From Galbitalea sp. SE-J8 (GTDB lineage Bacteria; Actinomycetota; Actinomycetes; Actinomycetales; Microbacteriaceae): a stretch of 64,000 nt of DNA. Of this stretch, positions 7,753 to 16,454 are shown piece by piece. Made by a program: the position numbers and the translations under genes. Each line of letters opens with the position of its first letter. Position 1 is the first letter of the stretch. The stretch covers positions 1 through 64,000 of the forward strand of contig NZ_JAUASV010000016.1 in assembly GCF_030345695.1 (NCBI RefSeq), read 5' to 3'. The notes beneath the pieces are model-generated. The model was not told where the DNA came from and did no database searches. It saw only the letters and a list, made by a program, of their open reading frames with translations.

Positions 7753-10700
7753 CCTCTCGACGCGCACCATCACGGCGGATGAGATCGCCGACGCCCTCGG
7801 CCGCCCGCGACCGACGGCGCAGCAGCGGGCCGTCATCGAGGCGGAGGACGGACCTGCCCTCGTCGTCGCGGGCGCGGGCAGCGGCAAGACCGAGACGATG
7901 GCGAATCGCGTGCTGTGGCTGCTCGCGAACGGCCGGGTGCGTCCGAGCGAGGTGCTCGGGCTGACCTTCACGCGCAAGGCTGCGGGGGAGCTCGCGGTGC
8001 GCATCCGCGAGCGGATCGCGCAGCTCGAGGCCTCCGGGCTCGAGCTGGTGCGGCCGGCGCGCGACGACGAGCCGATGACGGATGCCGTGGTCGCCACGAC
8101 CGCATCCGTGGCGCCGGGCGTGGGCGCCGCATCCGTCGCCGGCACGCACATCGACGAGTTCGACGTGCCGACGATCGCGACCTACAACGCGTTCGCGGCG
8201 ACGCTGTGCCGCGACAACGCCATGGCGATCGGCCGCGAGAGCGACGGCGCGGTGCTCGGCGAGGCGGCCGCCTGGCAGCTCGCCCGGTCGGTCGTGCTCG
8301 AGGCGCACGACGACCGGCTGCCCGACCTCGACAAGACCGCCGACCTGCTCACCTCGGCGGTGCTCGAGCTCGCCCGCGCGATGGCCGAGAACGTGGTCGA
8401 TGCCGACGACGTGCGCCGGGTCGCCCGGGAGGTCGGCGCGCTCGACGCGCTGCCGCTCGGCGACCGGGCGGTGCGTCAGCCGGTGATCGACCGCGTCCGT
8501 CCGGTCGCGGCGCTCGACGTGCTCGTCGATCTCGCGCTCGAGTTCGAGCGGCGAAAGTCCTCGCGCGACCTCATCGAGTTCAGCGATCAGGTCGCGCTCG
8601 CGCTGCGGGTCGTGCGGCGCGCGCCGAAGGTCGTCGCCGAGCTGCGCTCGCGCTACCGCGTCGTGCTGCTCGACGAGTACCAGGACACCTCGGTCTCGCA
8701 GACCTGGCTGCTCTCAGAGCTCTTCGGCGGCATGTCGGTCATGGCCGTCGGCGATCCGAATCAGTCCATCTACGGATGGCGCGGCGCCTCCGCCGCGAAC
8801 CTCGAGCAGTTCTCCGCCCAGTTCGCCGAGTCTCTCGGGGCGCCCCCGGCGCAGCGGTTCAGCCTCTCGACGAGCTGGCGCAATGGACACGGCATCCTCG
8901 CGGCGGCGAACGTGCTCGCGGCGCCGCTCGCGGCCGTGACGCGCGTTCCCGTGTTGCCGCTCGACGCGAGCCCGATCGCGAGCGGAGCGCCCGTCGACTC
9001 GGTCGTCGCCGAGACGATCGAGGAGGAGGCCGAGGCGGTCGCGCGCTGGTTCGCGTCGATCCTGAACGCGCCGCGGCATCCGGAGCGGGCGGTGCCGAGC
9101 GCCGCGCTGCTGTTCCGCGCGCGGGCCGCGCAGCCGCCGTTCCTCGCCGCGCTGCGCCGCGCGGGCGTGCCGTTCCACGTGCTCGGCGTCGCGGGACTGC
9201 TCGCGGAGCCGGAGATCGCCGACCTCGTGAGCGCGCTGCGCGTCGTGCACGACCCGACCGCGGGCACCGAGCTCGTGCGGCTGCTCGCCGGGTCGCGCTG
9301 GCGCATCGGCGTGCGCGACCTGCACGCGCTCTCGCGGCTGGCGTCGTGGCTGCGCGACCGCGACCACGCCTACCAGCGGCTCGACGACGACGTGAAGCAG
9401 CTCTTCCGCGACTCGGTCGCCGAGGGCGAGTCGGGCTCGATCGTCGAGGCGCTCGATTTCCTGGTCGACGCGCGGGACGGCCACTCCGAGCTCGGACGGT
9501 TCAGCGCCGAGGGGCTCGAACGGATGCGGGACGCCGGCCGCGTGTTCCGCCGCCTCCGGGCGCGGGCAGGCCTCGAGCTCGTCGACTTCATCGCCTACGT
9601 CGAGCAGGACTTCCAGCTCGACATCGAGGTCGCGGCGAACGAGTCCCGCGCGCTCGGCGCGGCGAACCGCGACGCGCTCGCCGACGCGCTCACCGGCTAC
9701 CTGGCGGTCGCGGAGTCGAGCTCGCTCGGCGGTTTCCTGTCGTGGCTCGACGAGGCGCAGCGCCGCGAGGACCTCGCCGCCCGTCAGGAGGAGCCCGAGC
9801 CCGGCACGGTGCAGGTGCTCACGATCCACTCGGCGAAGGGCCTCGAGTGGGACGCCGTCGCGGTTCCCCGGCTCGTGCGCGACGAGGTGCCGTCGAAGCC
9901 CCGCGACTCGACCGGCTGGCTCTCGCTCGGGCGGCTGCCCTACGAGCTGCGCGGCGACGCAGCCGACCTGCCCGTGCTCGCCTGGCGCGCGGCGACCACC
10001 CGCAAGGAGCTCGCGGCTGCGATCGACGCGTTCAAGGTCGAGGTCGCCGAGCGGCACGCGCGCGAGGAACGGCGACTCGCCTACGTCGCGGTGACGCGCG
10101 CCCGCCATCGCCTGCTGCTCTCGGCGTCGTTCTGGGGGCGGCAGGTCGCGCCGCGACCGCCGAGCGTGTTCCTCGAGGAGCTCGCGGCCGCCGGGGTCGT
10201 GCCGTCGCTGCCCGCGGAGCCTGCGGCCTCCGAGAACCCGCTCGGCGACCAGGCGTCGCTGTTCAGCTGGCCGATCGACCCGCTCGGCGAGCGGCGCGCG
10301 CGCGTCGAGGCGGCGGCCGAAGCGGTCCGCGCCGCCGAGCCCGGGCACGCCGGGCGATGGCAGCGCGACCTCGACCTGCTGCTCGCGGAACGCGAGGCGC
10401 GCTCGGCGGGCGACGCCGGCATCCGGGTGCCGTCGCGCGTGCCGGCGTCGCGGTTCAAGGACTGGGTGACGGATGCCGCGGCGGTCGCGCGGGATCTGCG
10501 GCGGCCGATGCCCGAGCGCCCGTATCGCGCCACCCGGCTCGGCACGGTGTTCCACCGCTGGGTCGAGCAGCGCTACGGCGCCGGGGTGCGCGGCGGCGCG
10601 TCGAGCGACGAGCTCGACGCGCTCGGTACGGAGCTCGACGTGGCGGAGTTCGCCGAGGAGGAGCGCCTCGCCGAGCTGCGGGCGACGTTCGAGCGCTCGC

Positions 10701-11047
10701 CGTGGGCCGGGCGTGCGCCGCTCGAGGTGGAGCGCGAGATCGAGCTCGTGCTCGACGGCCAGGTGATCGTGTGCAAGATCGACGCGGTCTACGCCGCCGA
10801 CGGGGACAGGCTCGAGATCGTCGACTGGAAGACCGGCAAGGCGCCGCGGGATGCCGCCGATCTCGAGGCGAAGCAGTTCCAGCTCGCGCTCTACCGACTC
10901 GCCTACGCGCGCTGGAGGGGCATCGACCCCGACCGCATCGACGCGCTGTTCTACTTCGTGGCCGACGACGAGGTCGTGCGCCCGGCCCGCGTCTACGACG
11001 AGGCGGAGCTGGTCGCCGCCTGGCGCGCCGCGACCACGAAGCGCTAG
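7745..11047 (+). CDS. adnB: AdnB-like subunit of helicase-nuclease
   Basis: The partner of AdnA, expected to carry the main ATP-driven motor and a second nuclease. The 1100-residue product has intact helicase motifs: GAGSGKT (about residues 43-49), LTFTRKAAGEL, VLLDEYQDTS, GDPNQSIYGWRGA, TIHSAKGLEWD and VAVTRARHRLL. The C-terminal nuclease domain shows GTVFHRWVEQR, CKIDAVY, IVDWKTGKAP and QFQLALYRLAYAR, the RecB-type set. Translation starts at a GTG inside the end of adnA. A region near residues 100-130 rich in Ala, Thr and Val is a likely loop. The two genes form a two-gene operon ending at a large palindrome (11237-11300). Confidence 0.92.
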   Translation: MTDLSTRTITADEIADALGRPRPTAQQRAVIEAEDGPALVVAGAGSGKTETMANRVLWLLANGRVRPSEVLGLTFTRKAAGELAVRIRERIAQLEASGLELVRPARDDEPMTDAVVATTASVAPGVGAASVAGTHIDEFDVPTIATYNAFAATLCRDNAMAIGRESDGAVLGEAAAWQLARSVVLEAHDDRLPDLDKTADLLTSAVLELARAMAENVVDADDVRRVAREVGALDALPLGDRAVRQPVIDRVRPVAALDVLVDLALEFERRKSSRDLIEFSDQVALALRVVRRAPKVVAELRSRYRVVLLDEYQDTSVSQTWLLSELFGGMSVMAVGDPNQSIYGWRGASAANLEQFSAQFAESLGAPPAQRFSLSTSWRNGHGILAAANVLAAPLAAVTRVPVLPLDASPIASGAPVDSVVAETIEEEAEAVARWFASILNAPRHPERAVPSAALLFRARAAQPPFLAALRRAGVPFHVLGVAGLLAEPEIADLVSALRVVHDPTAGTELVRLLAGSRWRIGVRDLHALSRLASWLRDRDHAYQRLDDDVKQLFRDSVAEGESGSIVEALDFLVDARDGHSELGRFSAEGLERMRDAGRVFRRLRARAGLELVDFIAYVEQDFQLDIEVAANESRALGAANRDALADALTGYLAVAESSSLGGFLSWLDEAQRREDLAARQEEPEPGTVQVLTIHSAKGLEWDAVAVPRLVRDEVPSKPRDSTGWLSLGRLPYELRGDAADLPVLAWRAATTRKELAAAIDAFKVEVAERHAREERRLAYVAVTRARHRLLLSASFWGRQVAPRPPSVFLEELAAAGVVPSLPAEPAASENPLGDQASLFSWPIDPLGERRARVEAAAEAVRAAEPGHAGRWQRDLDLLLAEREARSAGDAGIRVPSRVPASRFKDWVTDAAAVARDLRRPMPERPYRATRLGTVFHRWVEQRYGAGVRGGASSDELDALGTELDVAEFAEEERLAELRATFERSPWAGRAPLEVEREIELVLDGQVIVCKIDAVYAADGDRLEIVDWKTGKAPRDAADLEAKQFQLALYRLAYARWRGIDPDRIDALFYFVADDEVVRPARVYDEAELVAAWRAATTKR

Positions 11048-11236
11048 GCGCGACCGGGAACGGGGACGGGACGGACGACGGGGTGTGCCCGTCGCGTTCG
11101 CCAGATCCGCCGTGCCCGGCCCGTCGCGAGTCCGAACCGGATGCGTCGCTACGCGCGGTCCGGGGTCGCCGTGATCACGTGCCCGGCTGGGCGGGGCAAT
11201 CCGGTGCCCCGAAGGTGCGACGTTGGAACGCGTCGC

Positions 11237-11300
11237 GTGAGGACGTTTTCGGCGTGTGAGGACGGTCCATACCGTCCTCACACGCCGAAAACGTCCTCAC
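11237..11300. repeat. Perfect 30-bp inverted repeat with a 4-base loop
   Basis: Bases 11237-11266 are the exact reverse complement of 11271-11300, separated by CCAT. Each arm contains GTGAGGACG twice, flanking TTTTCGGC, so it also has internal repetition. It sits between the convergent genes adnB and the phosphotransferase-like gene, where a terminator is expected, but the stem is unusually long and there is no T-tract. It is unrelated to the GTCTCGAGAC repeat family. The remaining intergenic bases (11048-11353) hold nothing else I recognise. Confidence 0.92.
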
Positions 11301-11353
11301 ACGGGGTAGCTCGCGGGGCAGTTGGCCGGGCGCGGGGCGGCGCTGGGCGCGGG

Positions 11354-12469
11354 TCAGACGGCTCGCTCGGCGCGGGCGAGGAACTCGGCGAGCTCCTCGT
11401 CCGAGTGCACGATCCCGTCCTCGGCATCCGTCGGCCCTGTCGCTGTCGCCGTCGCTGCCCCTGCGCCCGCTGCTGCCCCCGCGCCCGCCGCCGGAGCGGC
11501 GCTCGCCTGCACCGAGGTCGGCGCCGTGGGCACCTTCTGCGTGTGCAGGGGGTTCATGACGTCGTTCTCGGTGCTGTCGACGAGGCCGCCGAGCATCTCG
11601 ACCGCGTCGTCGACGATGTCCGTCGAGCGCGTGTCCGTGCCGTGCAGCAGCCACTTCGCGACCTCGAGCTCCGCGTAGAGCGTGGCGCGCTGGCGCACCT
11701 GGCGGTCGCCGGGGCGCACGCCGAGGTAGGCGTCGAACGCCGAGTCGACAGCGCCCTCGTCGCGAGCGCCGAGGACCCAGGCCAGGTCGCGCGCCGGGTC
11801 GCCGACGCGCAGGTCGTGCCAGCCGAGGATGCCCGTGACGGTCCGGTCCTGCACGAGCAGCGACTCGGCGGACAGCGCGCCGTTGATGACGGCGGGCTGG
11901 AACTGCCACAGCGCCTGGTCGTCGACGGCCTTCTGCCACCGCTCGAGCAGCGGCTGCGGCACGAGTCCCGTCGCGGCGGCGCGGTCGATGACGCTCACGG
12001 CGCTGCGCAGCGCCTCGATCGGCGCGAGCTGCGGCAGTCCGGCGTCCGCGACGAACCCGGTCTGCAGGCTGTGCACGGCGGCGAGCGCGCGGCCGGCGGA
12101 TGCGGCGAGGCCGTCGGGACCTGCGCCGAGGTCGCCGAGGCCGACCTTCGAGCCGTACACGAACCGGTAGACGATGGCGCGGGTCGAGCCGTGGGCGACC
12201 TGGCCCGCGTAGGTCGAGATCGTGAACGGCAGGCGCTCGCGCACGCCCGGGCTCAGGGCGCGCAGCGCGACGAGATCCGCGGACTGCTGGGCCTCGGCGC
12301 GCGGGTTGCGGGGGATGCGGATGATCCAGTGCGAGCCGTCGCGGTCGGTCAGCAGGGCGGAGAGGTAGTCGGCGTCGCCGTGGGCCGTGAACCCGGAGGC
12401 GTTCACGAGGTCGATGCCCGGAACGGCCGCGGTCGCGAGCGCGGCTAGAGTGAGGTGGGGTCTGGCCAT
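11354..12469 (-). CDS. Aminoglycoside/macrolide phosphotransferase-fold protein lacking catalytic residues
   Basis: A 371-residue protein of the APH/macrolide 2'-phosphotransferase kinase fold: ATP-loop-like N-terminus (WIIRIPRNP), central helices, and a C-lobe where LVQDRTVTGILGWHDLRVGDPARDLAWVLG lines up with the family pattern of ID(W/F)..GDP..DLA. The catalytic loop HGDxxxxN is replaced by NGALSAES, and the metal-binding Asp before W is replaced by Gly (ILGW). Both key acids are therefore missing, so phosphotransfer activity looks unlikely and a pseudokinase-like binding role is possible. The last 70 residues are an Ala/Thr-rich linker plus an acidic helix (SDEELAEFLARAERAV). The ATG at 12469 is preceded by TACCAT six bases upstream (leaderless). 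Such proteins sit between adnB and nudC in relatives. Confidence 0.8.
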   Translation of the reverse strand: MARPHLTLAALATAAVPGIDLVNASGFTAHGDADYLSALLTDRDGSHWIIRIPRNPRAEAQQSADLVALRALSPGVRERLPFTISTYAGQVAHGSTRAIVYRFVYGSKVGLGDLGAGPDGLAASAGRALAAVHSLQTGFVADAGLPQLAPIEALRSAVSVIDRAAATGLVPQPLLERWQKAVDDQALWQFQPAVINGALSAESLLVQDRTVTGILGWHDLRVGDPARDLAWVLGARDEGAVDSAFDAYLGVRPGDRQVRQRATLYAELEVAKWLLHGTDTRSTDIVDDAVEMLGGLVDSTENDVMNPLHTQKVPTAPTSVQASAAPAAGAGAAAGAGAATATATGPTDAEDGIVHSDEELAEFLARAERAV

Positions 12470-12475
12470 GAGGGC

Positions 12476-12481
12476 ATGGTA
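12476..12481 (-). promoter_or_regulatory. -10 box of the phosphotransferase-like gene (leaderless)
   Basis: On the minus strand TACCAT ends six bases before the ATG at 12469. No ribosome-binding site is present between them. Confidence 0.4.
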
Positions 12482-12614
12482 GGTCGGGGTCCGGGCAGTT
12501 CCGGGGCACGCCACGCGCGAGTCGTCGCCCGCGGCGCCGATCGCACCGGACGCAGCACAGCCCCGCAGCGCGGGTCGCGCCGGCCCGCAGCGCAGCTCAC
12601 GCAGGGGAGAACGG

Positions 12615-13529
12615 ATGCCGCGATCGTTCGCCGATCGGCTGCCGCTCGCGCACGTGCCCGTCGATCGCGACCACGCCTCCCGCGCGGATCCGGGCGTCTT
12701 CGACCGCCCCGCGATGCGGTTCCTGGTTCTCGAACGCGGTGCCGCGCTGCTCGACGAGCACGGCGGGCTCGCCCTCGTCGAGCGCGACGCGCTGCCCCCG
12801 GACGCGCTGCTCGTGTACCTCGGCGTGACGCTCGAGCCCGCGGCCGGGGCGCCCGCGGGCACGCCCGTCTCGGCGGCCGTCGTCGACCACGCCGACGAGC
12901 CGTACACCCCGGGCCCGGGCGGACGCTTCGGCGACCTGCGCCGGCTCGTCGCGACCCTCGGGCCGCGCGACGCGGCGCTGTACGCGCACGCGCTCGCGAT
13001 GGCGAACTGGCACGCGGCGCATCCGTTCTCGCCGCGCACGGGCGAGCCGACGGTGCCCGCGTCGGCGGGCTGGACCCGCCACGGCGCGGACGGCCGGGAG
13101 CTGTTCCCGCGCACCGACCCCGCGGTCATCGTGGGGGTGACGGATGCCGCCGACCGCCTGCTGCTCGGCCGCAACGCCGCCTGGCCCGCCGACCGCTATT
13201 CGCTGCTCGCCGGGTTCGTCGAGCCCGGCGAGAGCCTCGAGGCGGCGGTCGTGCGCGAGGTGCACGAGGAGGCCGGCATCCGCGTCGTCGAGCCGCGCTA
13301 CCTCGGCAGCCAGCCGTGGCCGTTCCCCGCGAGCCTGATGCTCGGCTTCCGGGCGAGGGTCGACCCGGCCGCCGCCGAGCTCGCGCCGGACGGCACGGAG
13401 ATCCTCGACCTGCGCTGGTTCACGCGCGACGAGATCCTCGCCGGCGTCGTGGCGCTGCCCGGCCGAGCCTCGATCGCGCACGCGATCATCGCCGACTGGG
13501 CCGGCGCCGAGATCCCGGACGGCTCCTGA
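12615..13529 (+). CDS. nudC: NAD(+) diphosphatase, Nudix family
   Basis: Hydrolyses NADH or NAD+ to nicotinamide mononucleotide and AMP, and may remove NAD caps from RNA. The 304-residue product has the complete Nudix box (GFVEPGESLEAAVV then REVHEEAGI, near residues 200-222) followed by SQPWPFPAS, the signature that separates NudC from other Nudix enzymes. The segment that normally holds a four-cysteine zinc ribbon here reads HPFSPRTGEPT...WTRHG with no cysteine, so the zinc site is lost although the fold may remain. GGGGAGA precedes the ATG. The uvrD-like gene starts two bases after the stop, indicating an operon. Confidence 0.92.
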   Translation: MPRSFADRLPLAHVPVDRDHASRADPGVFDRPAMRFLVLERGAALLDEHGGLALVERDALPPDALLVYLGVTLEPAAGAPAGTPVSAAVVDHADEPYTPGPGGRFGDLRRLVATLGPRDAALYAHALAMANWHAAHPFSPRTGEPTVPASAGWTRHGADGRELFPRTDPAVIVGVTDAADRLLLGRNAAWPADRYSLLAGFVEPGESLEAAVVREVHEEAGIRVVEPRYLGSQPWPFPASLMLGFRARVDPAAAELAPDGTEILDLRWFTRDEILAGVVALPGRASIAHAIIADWAGAEIPDGS

Positions 13530-13531
13530 GC

Positions 13532-15229
13532 GTGGGCGCCGAGGAACTGCTGGCGCCGCTCGACGAGCAGCAGCGGCGGGCGGCCACGAGCCTGCTCGGG
13601 CCGGTGTGCATCCTCGCGGGCGCGGGCACCGGCAAGACCCGCGCGATCACGCATCGCATCGCGTACGGCGTGGCGACCGGCGTGTACCCGCCGAACCGCG
13701 TGCTCGCGCTGACGTTCACGAGCCGTGCCGCGGGCGAGCTGCGCGCCCGACTGCGGATGCTGGGCACCGGCGCCGTGCCCGCGCGCACCTTCCACGCCGC
13801 GGCGCTCAGCCAGCTCGGCTACTTCTGGCCGCAGGTCGTCGGCGGGCAGATGCCCGCCCTCGTGCCCGGGAAGGCGCGGCTCATCGCGCACGCCGCCGAC
13901 GGTCTGCACCTGCGCCTGGACACCGCGGCGCTGCGCGACCTCGCCGCCGAGGTGGAGTGGCGCAAGGTCTCGAAGCTCTCCGTCGAGCAGTGGGCGGCGC
14001 GTGCGGGGGCGAGCACGGCATCCGGTCATCCGGCGCGCCCGCTGCCGCCGCGCGTGACGATCGAGCAGGCCGCCGATCTCATGCAGCGCTACGAGGACCT
14101 GAAGGACGAGCGCCGCCAGCTCGACTTCGAGGACGTGCTGCTCGCCGCGGCCGGGATGATCGCCGTCGAGGAGCGGGTCGCCCAGCAGGTGCGCGAGCAG
14201 TACCGGTTCTTCGTGGTCGACGAGTACCAGGACGTCAACCCGCTGCAGCACGACCTGCTCGCGCTGTGGCTCGGCGACCGTGACGACGTGTGCGTCGTCG
14301 GCGATGCGAGCCAGACCATCTACAGCTTCACGGGCGCGACGAGCGACTACCTGCTGCGCTTCGGCGCCGAGCACCCGCAGGCCCCGGTGCTGCGGCTCGA
14401 GTCGAACTATCGCTCGACGGGTGCGATCGTCGAGACCGCGAACCGCCTCGTGCGCGGGCGCGCCGGGGCGCTCGACCTGCGCGCGGTCGGCGAGCGCGGG
14501 CTCGCCCCCGTCGTGACGGAGCACGCCTCGGATGTCGCGGAGGCATCCGCTGTCGCCGCGGCCGTGGTCGACGAGATCGTGCGCGGCACGGCGCCCTCGG
14601 ACATCGCCGTGCTGTTCCGGGTCAACGCGCAGTCGGCGGGCCTGGAGGCGGCGCTCGCGCGCGCGGGCGTCTCGACCCGCACGATCGGCGCGAAGGCGTT
14701 CTTCGACCGACCCGAGGTGCAGCACGCGATGAGCACGCTGCACGCGCAGGCGAATCTCGTCGACCCGGCGACGCCGCTGTTCCAGTCGGTGAGCGACATG
14801 CTCCGGGTGGTCGGCTGGACCCACGAGGCCCCCGCCGGGCCGAGCGTGGAGCGGGAGAAATGGGAGAACCTCGACGCGATCATGTCGCTCGTCGACAGCG
14901 CGCCGGCGGGCACGACGCTGCGGCAGTTCGTCGACGACCTGCGCGACCGGCAGCAGGTGCAGCACGCTCCCGCGGTCGCCGCCGTCACGCTCGCGACGCT
15001 GCACTCGGCGAAGGGCCTCGAGTGGCCGAGCGTGCACCTCGTCGGCCTCTCCGAGGGGCTCGTGCCGATCTCGTACGCCACGACGCCGGAGGCGGTCGAC
15101 GAGGAACGGCGGCTGCTCTACGTGGGCGTCACGCGGGCGCGGACGAGCCTGCGGATGTCGTGGGCCGCACGGTCCGGCGGGTCGGGAGCATCGCGGCGGC
15201 CGAGCCGCTTCCTCGCCGACCTCGGCTGA
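13532..15229 (+). CDS. UvrD/PcrA-type ATP-dependent DNA helicase (UvrD2-like, short form)
   Basis: A superfamily 1A 3'-5' DNA helicase. Motifs in order: GAGTGKT near the N-terminus, LTFTSRAAGELRAR, FFVVDEYQDVNP, VVGDASQTIYSFTGA, LESNYRST, TLHSAKGLEWP and YVGVTRART. At 565 residues it is shorter than mycobacterial UvrD2 (about 700), stopping just after the motor and an RFLADLG end, so the HRDC domain and the tetracysteine region are missing. The GTG at 13532 is two bases after the nudC stop, and conserved sequence begins directly after it, although a longer frame stays open upstream. The nudC-uvrD order is as in mycobacteria. The last 101 bases overlap the opposite-strand gene. Confidence 0.9.
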   Translation: MGAEELLAPLDEQQRRAATSLLGPVCILAGAGTGKTRAITHRIAYGVATGVYPPNRVLALTFTSRAAGELRARLRMLGTGAVPARTFHAAALSQLGYFWPQVVGGQMPALVPGKARLIAHAADGLHLRLDTAALRDLAAEVEWRKVSKLSVEQWAARAGASTASGHPARPLPPRVTIEQAADLMQRYEDLKDERRQLDFEDVLLAAAGMIAVEERVAQQVREQYRFFVVDEYQDVNPLQHDLLALWLGDRDDVCVVGDASQTIYSFTGATSDYLLRFGAEHPQAPVLRLESNYRSTGAIVETANRLVRGRAGALDLRAVGERGLAPVVTEHASDVAEASAVAAAVVDEIVRGTAPSDIAVLFRVNAQSAGLEAALARAGVSTRTIGAKAFFDRPEVQHAMSTLHAQANLVDPATPLFQSVSDMLRVVGWTHEAPAGPSVEREKWENLDAIMSLVDSAPAGTTLRQFVDDLRDRQQVQHAPAVAAVTLATLHSAKGLEWPSVHLVGLSEGLVPISYATTPEAVDEERRLLYVGVTRARTSLRMSWAARSGGSGASRRPSRFLADLG

Positions 15230-16013
15230 GGCGCGGCTCGTCGGCGCACGCGCAGTCCGGGTGCCGGTGCTCGACGCGTTCCTCGAGCGTGCCGTCCGCG
15301 ACCGCGATGCGGACGGTGCGGTGCTCGCTCGCGGCGCCGTCCCGCAGCCGGGCGAGCACGCGCCGGCCGGCGAGCGCCGAGACCTCGGCGACGACGAGCG
15401 CCGGCTCGGGCGCGGCGCGCGTCTGCAGCTGCGCGGCGATCGCGGGCCACGCCGGGTCGGCATCCATCCGGGCGCGGGCCAGGCAGTAGCCGCACGGACC
15501 GACACCGGCCTCCACGACCGGGCCGAGCTCGACGTGACGATCGCCGATGACGACGGGCAGGTGCGGGATGTCGCGGCGCAGCCACGGTCCGTAGCGCGCG
15601 GGTTCGACCGCCCAGGCCGCGACGACGACGGCGAGGTCGGGGGAGCGCCGGGCGAGCGGCTCGTCCTCGCCCGTGAACACCGCGACGCCCAGGTCGGCGA
15701 GCTGTGCGGCGATCGCGGCCGCGGTCGCGCCCGAGCCGCTCACCGCGACGCGCGGGGCCGGGGCATCCGTCGCGGTGTCGAGCACGGGTGCGATGGTGGC
15801 GAGCAGGCGGTCGACGTCGGCCGACTCCCCGCCCGCGTCGCACGCGATGACGTCGAGGGCGCTGCGGGCGGCACCGCGGCTGAGCGCGCCGAGCATGAGC
15901 TCGTCGACGGGGGCGAGATCGCGGATCACGACGAGCGGTTCGGTCACGCCGAACTGCAGGCTCGCGGGATCGCGCCAGACCAGGGGGATGCGGGGGTCGA
16001 GTCGGAGCACCAT
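15129..16013 (-). CDS. ThiF/cyclodehydratase-like protein (bacteriocin cyclodehydratase domain family)
   Basis: A 294-residue protein resembling the E1-like proteins annotated as TOMM leader-peptide-binding or bacteriocin cyclodehydratase domain. Visible features: an N-terminal winged-helix-like part (PLVVIRDLAPVDELMLGAL), a Rossmann-like segment (VAVSGSGATAAAIAAQLADLGVAVFTG) and two cysteine pairs, GPCGYCLARARMDADP and HPDCAC, fit for zinc. No precursor peptide or partner enzyme lies nearby, and homologues occur at this housekeeping locus across actinobacteria, so toxin synthesis is unlikely. The final 33 codons, beyond HPDCAC, overlap the end of the helicase gene on the other strand and look non-conserved. 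The ATG at 16013 lies at the edge of a repeat cluster; codons upstream come from repeats. Confidence 0.75.
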   Translation of the reverse strand: MVLRLDPRIPLVWRDPASLQFGVTEPLVVIRDLAPVDELMLGALSRGAARSALDVIACDAGGESADVDRLLATIAPVLDTATDAPAPRVAVSGSGATAAAIAAQLADLGVAVFTGEDEPLARRSPDLAVVVAAWAVEPARYGPWLRRDIPHLPVVIGDRHVELGPVVEAGVGPCGYCLARARMDADPAWPAIAAQLQTRAAPEPALVVAEVSALAGRRVLARLRDGAASEHRTVRIAVADGTLEERVEHRHPDCACADEPRLSRGRRGSGSAAAMLPTRRTVRPTTSAGSSAPA

Positions 16014-16040
16014 GGCGCGGGAGTATGCGCGCTCGCTCTC

Positions 16041-16440
16041 GCCCGTGCGGCTTTCCACAGGGAAGCGTTCCCCCCGCTGGTCGAGGAGCGCCCGAGCGCA
16101 GCGAGGTCGCGTCTCGAGACCATCACGGGTCGAGTGGTCTCGAGACACGACGCTCTCTTCGGTCGCGGCGTTCCTCGACCAGCGGGTGGGCGGGTCGGAG
16201 GGCCGTGGCGTGGGGGTGTGCGCGCCCGTGCGGCTTTCCACAGGGAAGCGTTCCCCCCGCCCCGTTGGTCGAGGAGCGCCCGAGCGCAGCGAGGTCGCAT
16301 CTCGAGACCATCATGGGTCGAGTGGTCTCGAGACACGACGCTCTCTTCGGTCGCGGCGTTCCTCGACCAGCGCGGCGGGTCCGGTCGCGGCGTTCCTCGA
16401 CCAACGGGGCGGGCCCGGGGGCGGCGTTCCTCGGCCGGCG
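16041..16440. repeat. Intergenic cluster B of the palindromic repeat family, with a 183-bp spaced duplication
   Basis: A block starting GCCCGTGCGGCTTTCCACAG at 16041 recurs at 16224. Each block carries a forward element (CTGGTCGAGGAGCGCCCGAG...GTCTCGAGACCAT) and an inverse one (TGGTCTCGAGACAC...CGTTCCTCGACCAGCG). Two shorter CGTTCCTCGACCA copies follow up to about 16430. The second block has six extra bases inside. No gene is supported in this gap; frames passing through are repeat translations. Confidence 0.85.
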
Positions 16441-16454
16441 CGCGGCGCGCTGCG

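Noticed and set aside
4309-8151. A 1280-codon open frame on the minus strand through adnA
   Set aside because: Long antisense frames are common at 70% GC; it shows no domain, opposes the well-supported adnA, and its composition is Arg/Gly/Ala-rich shadow sequence. The same holds for 8714-11281 and many others.
15129-16013. TOMM/bacteriocin biosynthesis cluster
   Set aside because: Only the E1-like protein is present; no precursor peptide, dehydrogenase or transporter lies around it, and the neighbours are housekeeping genes.
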